Assembly (NCBI GenBank): GCA_963556145.1
Contig: OY744463.1
Location: 4,836,001-4,900,000 of the forward strand
DNA from: Hygrocybe punicea
Taxonomy: Eukaryota > Basidiomycota > Agaricomycetes > Agaricales > Hygrophoraceae
DNA: 64,000 bases
Direction: 5' to 3'
Every line of letters starts with the position of its first letter. Positions within the stretch are counted from its first letter, which is position 1. Under the pieces are notes generated by a model. The model did not search any database and was not told the origin of the DNA. It saw only the letters and a program-made list of their open reading frames with translations. Below are positions 32,409-41,320 of this stretch, piece after piece. The position numbers and the translations under genes were made by a program.

Positions 32409-33605
32409 CCGTCGTTCCCGTCGTCCTCGCCTTCGTCGTCTGCGTCTCCGCCGTCCTCGTCCTCGTCGTCTTCGTCTTCCCCTCCGCCGTCCTCGTCTTC
32501 GTCGTCTTCGTCGTCTTCGTCTGCGTCTCCGCCGTCGTCGTCCCCGCCGTCCCCGTCCCTGTTGTTCCCGTTCCCGTCGTTCTCGTTGTCGTCATGGTCG
32601 TCGTTGTCGTCGCCATCCGCGTCTCCGTCCCCGTCCTCGTCCTCGTCGTCCCCTGGATGGTTTTCGTCATCCCCCTGACGGTCGTCGTCGTCTCCGTCGT
32701 CCTGTCGTCCCGTCGCTATCCCTCTCCGTCCCGTCATCGTCACCTGGCTGGCCGTCTCTGCGCTTGTCGTCTTTGTCGTCGTCGTTGCCTGCTATCCGTC
32801 GTTTCGGCCCTTGAGTTGGATTTTGACGTGACGTGGCCTGTTGCGGGGCATTCCCGGCGCGGCAGTGAGCAACTTCTACATAAAAATAACATTATGAGTT
32901 AGCATAGTAATAGATAGTAAGTTTTGAGAATTGTACTTACCTTCTACTTGATGTTGTTGCCGTCGTCGTTCTCGTGGACACATCGTGGACTACGCGACGA
33001 TTTGAACCCACGCCGGAGGTTGCCGATTGCCCAAACGGGCGCGAATTGCCTTATATGTCACCAAGATCTTACTTTTCTCAGTGTAATTGCATGGAGCACA
33101 ACAGCTGTGTAACACATTTAAGACTATGTAGGGATAGAATTAGCCTCTAACTACATCCTCCGCAAATTTTGTATTTTATTGTGGCCTACATAGATAGATA
33201 TCCATGATTCATTAATACCTCCCTGCCAAATTCAGACCCTTAAAGTGCAACTTTACCAATATTGCTCTCAAAAATATGAGAATAATCGTGAAACTACTAT
33301 GTAAAGTATCTATTGTTTTGATAATCAGTGCCTGGCACTTGGTGGTGTCCCAGACATGTGTTGTAGCCAAGAAACGACAGGTTCAAAGTAAAGCAGCAGT
33401 TTGGACTTCGGTTGATGGGTCAGCCACAATGCAAAATTCTGTGCATTTGCTCGCTGCAACATAGGTCCGGGTCCACCAACAACCAGGCACTTATGTGTAC
33501 AACAATGAGTACTTGAATAAGTACTCATTAGATTAATTTCAGATTTTTAAGACAAAGTTATATCATTCAAGGTCCAATTCTGGCAGAGGAAATGGAATAA
33601 ATTGT
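32409..33605. other. Central loop of the foldback element
   Basis: 32409-32820 is a CGTC/TCGTCC simple-sequence tract. A minus-strand intron-like segment follows (donor GTAAGT ending at about 32942, acceptor TAG near 32876). The rest, 32960-33605, is AT-rich with no recognised coding frame. In the arms flanking the loop, 32180-32400 and 33615-33775 are mirrored GGGAGA/TCTCCC tracts. Confidence 0.6.
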
Positions 33606-34344
33606 GAGGTATGTACATCCCACCCATCCTCCCTCTCCTCCTCCCTCTCCCTCTCCCTCTCCCTCTCACTCTCCCTCCCTCTCCCTCTCCCTCTGCCTCT
33701 GCCTCTCCCTCTCTCTTTCCCTCTCTCTCCCTCTCCCTCTCCCTCTCCCTGCTGCCCTTCCCTCCTCCCCTCCCTCCTTACACCTTGTCCCATTCCCACT
33801 CCCACTCCCACTCCCACCTCCCACTGCCACTGCCACCTTCCTCCCACTCCACACCCACCTACCTTCCTCCCACCTGCCTCCTGCCCTTGGTAGTGTAATT
33901 ATGTATCTGGATAGAATAGTTATTAAATTTAGATTTCCATTTTAAGGAGTAATGAGGTGATATAGATTCAAATTGGGAATTCAGTAAGATTAAATAAAAA
34001 GCACAATATTCCAAGTGGGGTGGGTTCTGAGGTTGGTAAAGATTGTGATTGGGCATAATGAGTGTCTGTACAAGCTGAGGCTAAGGATGAGATATTGGGC
34101 AGTTGCAAAAGAAGAATTTTGTATTGTTGCTATTGCCTGTGCATGTAGTAATTGAATTTCAAATTATATTACATGGGACATATATGTGATGTACAGACAG
34201 AGAGATTCTGATTATTGAAAAGGCAGTTTCTCAACAAACAATGGCTTCAGCTGGTGTGAGCGCCATCAGTGTTGTCAACATTAAATATGTGCCGGCAGAC
34301 AGGGATGTGGCTGAATCCTGTGGACCAACATGCACCCACATTGC

Positions 34345-35150
34345 AGCAGTGGCTGGCCCTTGGTCAACCCAATCTTGCAGCAGGAGCTGGACCCAGGTCA
34401 ACCCAGTGCTACAGCAATAGCTGGACCCAGGTCAACCCGGTGCTGCAGCAAGAGCTGCGACCTGGTCAACCCGATCCTGCAGCAATCCCTGGAGCCAGGT
34501 CAACCTACCCCACAGCAACAGCTGGAGCCAGGTCAACCTACCCCACAGCAATAGCTGGAGCCAGGTCAACCTGCTGCTGCAGCAAGAGCTGCGACCTGGT
34601 CAACCTGATCCTGCAGCAATACCTGGAGCCAGGTCAACCTACCCCGCAGTAGGAGCTGGACCAAGGTCAACCCAGTGCTACAGCAATATCTGGACCTGGG
34701 TCAACCTGGTGCTGCAGAAATAGCTGCACACAGGTGAACTGGGCCCTGCAGCAAGAGCTGCGACCTGGTCAACCCGATCCTGCAGCAATACCTGGAGCCA
34801 GGTCAACCTACCCCACAGCAATAGCTGGACCCAGGTCAACCCAGTGCTCCAGCAATAGCTGGACCCTGGTCAACCTGGTGCTGCAGCAAGAGCTGTGACC
34901 CAGGTAACCCGATCCTGCAGCAATAGCTGGAGCCAGGTCAACCTACATTGCAAGAACTGCTGGCCCTGGGTCAACCCATGTATCCAGCAATAGCTGCTCC
35001 AGGTTAACCCACTACATGGCAGAGCTGATAGCAGGTTGACCTACCCTGCAGCCATTTACCAGGAAGAGCTGTACCTGGGTCAACCTACCCCAACACATTT
35101 CCACAGCAAGAGCTGTCATTTGGGTCAACCTACCCCCGCAGCAATAACTG
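34345..35150. repeat. 33-34-bp tandem array, right arm (inverted)
   Basis: The inverted counterpart of the left array, with about 24 units, so the two arms differ in copy number while their outer tips and inner unique parts match. Confidence 0.85.
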
Positions 35151-35224
35151 TGCTATGTGTACCTACCAATCGCAGCTCTAACTGCGATTGGGTTAACCAA
35201 AATGACTGGGTCTACTGCGGATGA

Positions 35225-35938
35225 GGAGTATTGATCATATGCGCGAAACCATAGAGGCGGTCGATCCAGTCTTCAGTTTCTTCTATGCTGTCCTTTTCCG
35301 GCGGAGAATCCAGAGGTTGTTGTACACGCCTCAAAAGACCATCTGGGCCGTGGTGCGTACCCAGGACGTGGACTATAGTGCAGTGGAAAGTGAGAATCGT
35401 GGCGATCCAGCGGTTAACGCTAGCACTTGGCGCGATGTCTGGGTTGCGTAGCATGCCTGTGATGTAGTGCGCGTCTACCTCGACGACGAGATTACGAACG
35501 CCGATTAAGTACAGCCGCAGGTCGCAGAGCGCGCGATAAAGACCGAAGATTTCTAGTTTAGGTTGAGAGAAGCGCGATTCGCGATCATTTAGTGTGATAG
35601 AACCAAAGCGGTTGTAGAAACGGCGAGAAGGGTTGTCGGGATCACATTGACAGAGGATGTATCCAACAGCGATGTAGGATGTGTCGACAGCAAGAATGAC
35701 TGGCGAATTTGAAGTGTAGTCGATCGGACGAAGCGCAGGTGAATCGAGAACGGCTTGTTTCAGGTCTGCCTGAGCGGCGATCTGGTCGGGACCAAATTCG
35801 AAGGGTGCGTCTTTGCGCGTGAGTTTAACAAGATGATGCGCACGTTGCGTGAAGTTGCGGATAAAGATTCAAAGAACGCCTACTGTACCAAGGAACGAGC
35901 GGACGTCGGAGAGGTTGTGGCAAGGGCCCCAGTTACGA
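35225..35938 (-). pseudogene. RNase H region of Gypsy B pol
   Basis: Minus-strand reading begins NWGPCHNLSDVRSFLGTVGV, the RT connection like that of Gypsy A, and continues through AVDTSYIAVGYILCQ, the FGSI...LNDRESRFSQPKLE block and LVVEVDAHYITGML. These are the RNase H blocks seen in Gypsy A (AVDSSVLGVGFVLMQ, SKLELYGL, LTVEVDAKYIKGML). A TGA replaces the Arg codon after GTVGVL. It is cut at 35938 by the LTR element and at 35225 by the foldback element. Confidence 0.85.
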
Positions 35939-36122
35939 TGTGGTGAACGCGGCCTGGGTAGGCGCGGATTCGGGGTGTGCGAGATCGTTGTCACTGGGGT
36001 CAAAACCCAAAACTCAACTTGTTTGTGACTATTTACAACAGCCACTACATACAAATAATAGAACAAATAGAGAATATAGTAAATTGAGTGAATACGTACC
36101 CAGAGATATAGATGTCTCTACA
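35939..36122 (-). repeat. 3' LTR of the 2.55-kb element
   Basis: TGTGGTGAACGCGG to GATGTCTCTACA on the plus strand. It differs from the other LTR at very few positions (for example GGATTCGGG against GGATTCAGG), so the insertion is recent. Confidence 0.9.
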
Positions 36123-36141
36123 TCCAGTAGGGACACAAATA

Positions 36142-36159
36142 GAGACTGTCCCCAGTCTC
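36142..36159 (-). other. Hairpin upstream of the 3' LTR, 2.55-kb element
   Basis: Sense strand GAGACTG-GGGA-CAGTCTC: 7-bp stem and 4-base loop, 19 bases before the LTR. Confidence 0.7.
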
Positions 36160-36267
36160 ACATAAGGCAAGGGAGGAAGAAATAGGAAAAAGAAAAAGGG
36201 AGGGAGGGAAGGGACAATACTGAAAACAAAACAAACAAAACAAAACAAAAACAAAAATCCAATCAAC

Positions 36268-38304
36268 TCAACAGGAATCTTCCAACACAAAGTCTTCCAA
36301 CTTCTCCAACCGATCCACCAACTTTACCAACTTTTGCTCCAGAACCTTGAGGGCCTTAAGGGATAACAATGCTGACTCGAGCGCAAGCAATGTCACAGCA
36401 GGTATGTCGTCAGTGGCAAACGTGGACGTTGGTAGTGTGCCCGACAAGGGTGTAGTGGGTACAAAGTCATGGAGCGGCAGTGCATGGGCATAGCAGGACG
36501 GGGTCGAGCGCAGGGTCGTGGTATGGGCTACTGAATGGGCCTGCGAGGCTCCATGGGGTGGATCGTGGGCATGCAGGGTTGACTGGGGTAGCGGGTGACG
36601 TGGTGTGTTGGGGGCATCGAAGAGGGACAGGGGCGGACTTGTTTGGGACGGGAGGGGGCCGTACAGAGGCGTGGGGGCGTGAACGTGGGCGTAGGGGCTG
36701 GTCCGTGGGTCCGGCGTTGGTCCTGGATGATGGAATGCAGCGGCCAATGGTGGGGCGATGTGGGACGGCGTTGGGGGCTCGAACGCGGCGGGGGCGGCTT
36801 GTACGGCGTCACGGAGGGTGATATGGGGGTCCTGTCGGTGGTACGCGGCTGCCGGGGGTCGAAACGAGAGCGGAACGGGGACGGATGTGTCGATATGCGC
36901 GCGGACGCATTTTTCTGGCGACGGCACGGGGTCAGACGGCGGGGGCGTGTAACGGTTCGCCTCTAGGGACGACGTCGAGGCCGTGGACGCGAACGCGGGG
37001 CGAAACGGGGGTGAAACGGAGGCAGACGCGCCGGGACGCGTGGAAATCGGCCTTGGGCGCGCGCGGAGGCGTTTTCCTGGGGATGGTGCGCGTTCAAACG
37101 ACGGGTGTACGTCGTGGCTTGCATCCGGGGACGACGGGGAGGGCGTAGACACTGACGGCAGGCGAAATGGGAGTGGAATGGGGGCAGAAACGGGGGCCGA
37201 TGTTGAAAACGGCGTCTGCGGGGCGCTAGCGCGGATTCCTGGGGACGATGCGGGCTCAAACGGTGGGGGCATGTCACGGCTGGCCTCTTGGGACGACGGC
37301 GAGGGCGTAGACGGTGACGGCGGGCGAAACGAGGGCGAAACGGAGGTGGTTGTGTCGATACGCGTGTTTTTGACGCGTTGGGGCGCGTGGGCGGGTCGTC
37401 CTGAGGCTGGCGAGGGCGCAAACGGTAGGGGCACGTGAAGGTTCGTCTCTGGGTACGACGGCGTGTCCGTAGGCGCAAACGGGGGGCGACTCGGGTGTGA
37501 AACGAGGGGGGACGCGTCGATACGCGTATTTTGGTCGCGTTGGCGCGCGCGGACGCATTTTTCCGGGGACGGCGCGGGCGCAGACGATGGTGGCGTGTGT
37601 TGGAACACCTCTGGGGACGATTGCGAGGGCGTACGCGAAGACAGGGGCCGAAACGAGGCGGAAACGGGTGGAGACGCGTCAATACGCGTATTCACGTTGG
37701 ATTTGCGCGCGCGGACGCGTTTACCTGCGCGGCAACCACGGGAACGACGGGGACGGGCGTACCTGGGACTGCACATGCAACAGCCGTTGCAATGCGCGCG
37801 CTTTCCTTCGACTACCGGGTCTCCGTTACTCGTTTGATGCGCGAGGCGCGCTCCATGTTGGACGGGTTCGTTGCGGCCGTTTTGGGGCATTCCGGGTCCA
37901 GTCTTTCGAGCGGGATCTGTGGGGCGTCGAATGCCGGGTCCGTTGGTGGTGTTAAAATGAGCGTGGGTGGCGGGAGTAGTGTAAATAAATGGAAATGCGA
38001 AGGGGTGGGCATGTTGAACACCGTGTGACGTGGCCGTGACGCTGTGACAAAAAGGCCAAAAGGCCGAGTGCTGCAGCCCAGGGGGCGCAACTGGTACGAA
38101 GAAACAATACGTAGGTGTCGGAATCATTGGAAATGGGCCTAGGAGTTGCTGAGCGACTGGAGAGGCTTGAAATGCTGCCGAATATGGGGCGCTGTTGACT
38201 ATGGGGGCGCTGTTGCTGCCAGAAAGAGGGAAAGGTGCCAAAATTGGCGAAGTCAAAGAGGAAAATGTGAAGTGAGCTTGACACTCCTCGCGGTGGGCTC
38301 CAGA
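36268..38304 (-). CDS. Proline-rich tandem-repeat protein of the 2.55-kb LTR element
   Basis: One minus-strand frame stays open from the 5' LTR through the PBS region to 36268 (about 680 codons). No ATG lies near its start; the first is about 85 residues in (FPMIPTPTY). The N-terminal third is Pro/Phe/Ala/Ser-rich. The middle has six or more 55-60-residue repeats of the form PSPEKCVRAR, NTRIDASPPVS, FRPP, SSPEA. The C-terminus is Leu/Lys-rich (LKVLEQKLVKLVDRLEKLED), a likely coiled coil. There is no zinc knuckle, protease, RT or integrase. It takes the place of Gag in the element, and whether it is a diverged capsid-like protein is unknown. A broken relative lies at 18068-19943. Confidence 0.6.
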   Translation of the reverse strand, partial: SGAHREECQAHFTFSSLTSPILAPFPLSGSNSAPIVNSAPYSAAFQASPVAQQLLGPFPMIPTPTYCFFVPVAPPGLQHSAFWPFCHSVTATSHGVQHAHPFAFPFIYTTPATHAHFNTTNGPGIRRPTDPARKTGPGMPQNGRNEPVQHGARLAHQTSNGDPVVEGKRAHCNGCCMCSPRYARPRRSRGCRAGKRVRARKSNVNTRIDASPPVSASFRPLSSRTPSQSSPEVFQHTPPSSAPAPSPEKCVRARQRDQNTRIDASPLVSHPSRPPFAPTDTPSYPETNLHVPLPFAPSPASGRPAHAPQRVKNTRIDTTTSVSPSFRPPSPSTPSPSSQEASRDMPPPFEPASSPGIRASAPQTPFSTSAPVSAPIPLPFRLPSVSTPSPSSPDASHDVHPSFERAPSPGKRLRARPRPISTRPGASASVSPPFRPAFASTASTSSLEANRYTPPPSDPVPSPEKCVRAHIDTSVPVPLSFRPPAAAYHRQDPHITLRDAVQAAPAAFEPPTPSHIAPPLAAAFHHPGPTPDPRTSPYAHVHAPTPLYGPLPSQTSPPLSLFDAPNTPRHPLPQSTLHAHDPPHGASQAHSVAHTTTLRSTPSCYAHALPLHDFVPTTPLSGTLPTSTFATDDIPAVTLLALESALLSLKALKVLEQKLVKLVDRLEKLEDFVLEDSC
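38285..38302 (-). other. Primer-binding site of the 2.55-kb element
   Basis: Minus strand TGGAGCCCACCGCGAGGA, identical to the Gypsy A site and two bases inside the LTR. Confidence 0.8.
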
Positions 38305-38488
38305 TGTGGTGAACGCGGCCTGGGTAGGCGCGGATTCAGGGTGTGCGAGATCGTTGTCACTGGGGTCAAAACCCAAAACTCAACTTGTTTGTGACTATTT
38401 ACAACAGCCACTACATACAAATAATAGAACAAATAGAGAATATAGTAAAATGAGTGAATACGTACCCAGAGATATAGATGTCTCTACA
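38305..38488 (-). repeat. 5' LTR of the 2.55-kb element
   Basis: Same ends as the copy at 35939; it adjoins the PBS at 38285-38302. Confidence 0.9.
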
Positions 38489-38751
38489 ACGAATCGTGGC
38501 TAGTTTCTCTTCGTCGGGTAAACGGCCGTTTGTTGTGCAGCGATGGCCTACTACTGTGATTTCAGGAGCGCAGAGGGTAGACTTGAAGGTGGAAAAGGTT
38601 CCCCCACAGTATTTCATGCATTGGACAATGCGATTAAGCGTAGTGAAATGTTCCCAGACGAAGCGGCGAATGCCCGGGTTTGCGGCGATAGTTTCGTAAG
38701 TGCTGTTGTGTAGGAGATAGGACGATTTAGGGCCTTTGACTGGGACATCGT
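38489..38751 (-). pseudogene. Reverse transcriptase fragment of Gypsy B
   Basis: The minus-strand frame reads DVPVKGP, then YETIAANPGIRRFVWEHF, then MKYCGGTFSTFKSTLC and VVGHRCTTNGRLPDEEKLA. It is collinear with the segment after YMDD in Gypsy A (DIPVKGP ... RYVGGTFNGKKLEL ... VVGHRCTYEGRVADDSK). It is truncated at 38751 by the Gypsy A LTR. Confidence 0.85.
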
Positions 38752-39546
38752 TGTAAAGGCGAGGTTGGGGTGGCTGCGGAATAATAATCCTAAGCCTGTG
38801 GGGGTCAGCGTGAAAGTGACTAGGAATAGTCTAGCGAGCTTCAGTAAGATGATAGGATCTAAATGATAAGAAGCTGCCAAGTAAACTACTGAAATCTATT
38901 GAGGCCGGTCAAAGCCGACGGTGTCGGGTACGGCGGGTCGGGTGTCGGGTGACGAGAAACGTAGAGATTAAGACGGTAGAAGGACGGGGAGAGCGTTGAG
39001 GAAACCGATGAGTAGTGTGTGCGATGGATTTTACTGAGAGACTAATTCTCAGAGAGAGGAAACGGGGGAACTGGTTTCTTTTTCTGAGATGGCGCTTGGG
39101 CACCGTTTTTATACTACAAATTTCTGTACCTAGATTCGGACGAGAGTCCTCGGCCGATGAGGGGAAACAAAGGAGAATAAAAATGGAGAAGTAGGAAGAG
39201 CGTTGCGAGGCGACGATGACAGGGAAAATGGGTGGAAGATATAAAAACCGTAAAAGATGCAATATACTTTACTATATCCCCATAAGGGAGATGCTAGGCG
39301 TGAATAAGGCAAGTCCAATGTCGGGATCCCAGTCCGATGAGATTTATCTTTGATATTTGAAGTTCCGTGAGTTTAGGAGATAGACCGACCAGGTACGTGA
39401 GCAGCCGTGCTAGTCGGTATGCATTGGGTTGCGTTGGGTTGCGTTGGGTTGCGTCGGGTTTGAGCGTAGATTGCTAGAGACGTCGGGTTCGAGCGGATTC
39501 GCTAGATATCGATGTTACGGCCTCAGAGGGTCGAGGACCCTCTACA
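38752..39546 (-). repeat. 3' LTR of Gypsy A copy 1
   Basis: TGTAAAGGCGAGGTTGGGG to GACCCTCTACA, 795 bp. It is followed on the right by the same sequence (TCTCCTTGGGTCTTC) as the 3' LTR of copy 2. Confidence 0.9.
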
Positions 39547-39568
39547 TCTCCTTGGGTCTTCTAATAGA

Positions 39569-39582
39569 GACCATCCGTGGTC
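39569..39582 (-). other. Hairpin upstream of the 3' LTR, Gypsy A copy 1
   Basis: Sense strand GACCA-CGGA-TGGTC, 22 bases before the LTR and identical to that of copy 2. Confidence 0.6.
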
Positions 39583-39716
39583 GAGAATATGGGGTCTCCA
39601 AAGGCGGGTTGCGAATGTGGCCAATCACGTGAGCGGCCAAATAACGGCAAAGTAAAAAAATAAAATAAAATCTCGTTGTTGATCCGACCTTTCCTCTACA
39701 CCATCACACGTCCACA

Positions 39717-41113
39717 ATGTCCCAAGTCTACAACAATTTCCTCGCCTTCGTCGAAAGCATCGAACCCGATGTCCAGGCGGACTACGAAGAGGCCGTTAAC
39801 GCGGTCACCGTGTTTCACAGCGACGATCTCGTAACGATGGTGGACGGCAACGAGGGGATGGCCCAACAATGGTTAAGCGGCCGCAAGAAAGCGCTGGTGA
39901 GTTTCCCGATTGATTACGCGTGTCCTAAGATAGCTCATGTCGTCCCGCTAGCGTGCTTATAATGGAATCGTCGCGGAACTCCGAGCTGGTGGTACAAGGC
40001 CAGTAACGCCACCGTTATGGGCCGACTGCCAATTGTACGCCAACGATGTCGAAGAGTGGCTGAAAGAAGCGGCGGACCAAGAGAGGCAGGAAAAGGAAGA
40101 AGCTAGACGGCGGGCGGATGAAGAAGCGGCTACACAGGAAGAGGAGGCCAGATGGATGGCAGAGGCAAATGCACGAGCGGAGGCGGAGAAAAGGCGAAAG
40201 GCGGCAGAGGAAAGGCGAGAGCGGCTTAGAATAGAACAACACGAGCAGCACTGGAATCAAGAAGCGGACCGGGTTGAAAGGGATGGAGCCGCGTATCGGC
40301 AGCGGCTCAGCGAAGAACGGCGAGCTGAAGCAAATGCATCGGTCGCGGGTGAACCAAGGACTGAGTCGATTCCAGAAGGCGAAGCCGCAGTTGAGCCAGA
40401 GGAAGGCCCCGTTGACCCGGCACCAGAGACACCGGCCGATGTAGAAGACGTAGATACGCCGGGCGTAGAGACCGGAGACCTGGCTGGTACGACGGTGAGT
40501 TCCTGTGTCGGTTCCTTTGTTCTTTAGTCACTGATCCTGGTAATAGTTCACCGGGCCGTTTCCCCTACAACCCTGCACCAACTGCGTCAAGGCTCAAGAG
40601 GCGTGTCGAGGCGTCACGGGCTACGTGTGCAAACGATGCTGGAGGCTGAAGAAAAGATGTACTAACGCTACACACCGGACGGGCGGGGGTCGGCGTAAGG
40701 TGGATACCGGAAAGGGCAAAGAGGTCGCGGTCGGCACGAGGAAGCCGTTGTCGTTCACGACAAAGCCCATCCGCAGTAGGCCTGCCCGGGCCTCAACGAG
40801 CAAACCGCGGGTCGAGGACGTGGAGTCGGTCGAGGACGATGACGAAGACGAGGAGGAGTCGGAGGAAGAGCGGCCGACGAAAAGGCTTAGGGCGGCCTCG
40901 GCAGCGAACCCGTTCGTTTTGATGATGGAGAATTACGAGCAAGTGTCGGCGCGGCTAGCGGTCCTTATGGAGGAGCTGGGAGCCCTGGGCACCAACGTCA
41001 ACCGTCACCTCGTCCACTTCGGTCAAGAGTTCCAGCGGCTTCACGTCGATCTCGAACGGTCGACCTCAAGGTTGGCGATGTTGAAGTGGGATTACAAGAC
41101 CGGCCGCCTGTAA
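39717..41113 (+). CDS. Antisense coiled-coil Zn2Cys6 protein, Gypsy A copy 1
   Basis: Three plus-strand exons: 39717-39896, 39952-40494, 40547-41113, about 429 residues. Both introns are phase 0 with GTGAGT donors, and AG acceptors (CGCTAG, AATAG). Exon 1 starts MSQVYNNFLAFVESIEPDVQ. Exon 2 is a long Glu/Arg/Ala coiled coil with an acidic Pro-rich end. Exon 3 has C-x2-C-x6-C-x7-C-x2-C-x6-C (CTNCVKAQEAC ... CKRCWRLKKRC), a canonical fungal Zn2Cys6 spacing, then a basic/acidic stretch and a C-terminal coiled coil. The frame is uninterrupted although pol and gag of this copy are dead. It converges on pol, whose stop is about 210 bp away. Zn2Cys6 proteins usually bind DNA; the role here is inferred. 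Confidence 0.8.
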
Positions 41114-41320
41114 AATATATATAAAAAATAACGAGCCCGTTGTATATAAAAAAAAAAATATCGTGTACATAAAAGACGTGTCAGCTTGTTCACCCAGCTA
41201 AGGAAAGCCGATCGGCTCCCGAAGACATGGGACTATTCGCATCATTCGTCATATCGTTAGAAAACTAAGAGGAACTAAATAAAATGGGGGTATAACGTGG
41301 ACAGAATATAAATGAAATGC

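Larger units (their letters stand above)
30566..35217. mobile_element. Foldback transposon with 1.6-1.8-kb inverted arms
   Basis: The left end CAGTAGACCCAGTCGTTTTG and the inverted right end CAGTAGACCCAGTCATTTTG continue as inverted repeats to 32408 on the left and 33606 on the right. CGGATGA flanks both sides (30559-30565 and 35218-35224), a 7-bp target duplication. The arms consist of an outer tandem array of 33-34-bp units and an inner unique part of about 730 bp that is essentially identical in both arms. The 1.2-kb centre holds no recognised transposase. It interrupts Gypsy B pol between RNase H and integrase. The superfamily is unassigned. Confidence 0.9.
35939..38488 (-). mobile_element. 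Non-autonomous LTR element with one proline-rich ORF
   Basis: Two nearly identical 184-bp LTRs (35939-36122 and 38305-38488) enclose a PBS, one long ORF and a short 3' region. ACGA flanks both sides (35935-35938, 38489-38492), a 4-bp target duplication. Removing the element restores Gypsy B pol in frame (…KLATIR + NWGPCH…). At 2550 bp it has no RT or integrase, so it depends on another element. The shared PBS and 3' hairpin point to the Gypsy A/B group as donor. Confidence 0.9.
26472..38751 (-). mobile_element. Gypsy family B, 5'-truncated and twice interrupted
   Basis: Read on the minus strand: RT from the YMDD region (38751-38489), the 36-38 kb LTR element, RNase H (35938-35225), the foldback transposon, integrase (30565-29047), an antisense gene (27454-28730) and the 3' LTR (27309-26472). 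Removing the two insertions restores a collinear pol with single copies of the target duplications. The 5' half (LTR, gag, protease, early RT) is absent. At 38751 the sequence switches to the LTR of Gypsy A copy 1 inside the second Asp region of YMDD. Confidence 0.85.

Noticed and set aside
32117..32902. Asp/Gly- and Arg-rich ORFs of up to 244 codons
   Set aside because: They are frames of CGTC and GGGAGA simple sequence; the mirrored tract at 33615-33775 gives the same peptides on the other strand.
30566..35217. Regular 33-34-bp repeats resembling a CRISPR array
   Set aside because: The units are contiguous with no unique spacers, they occur inverted in two arms, and the context is a eukaryotic transposon.
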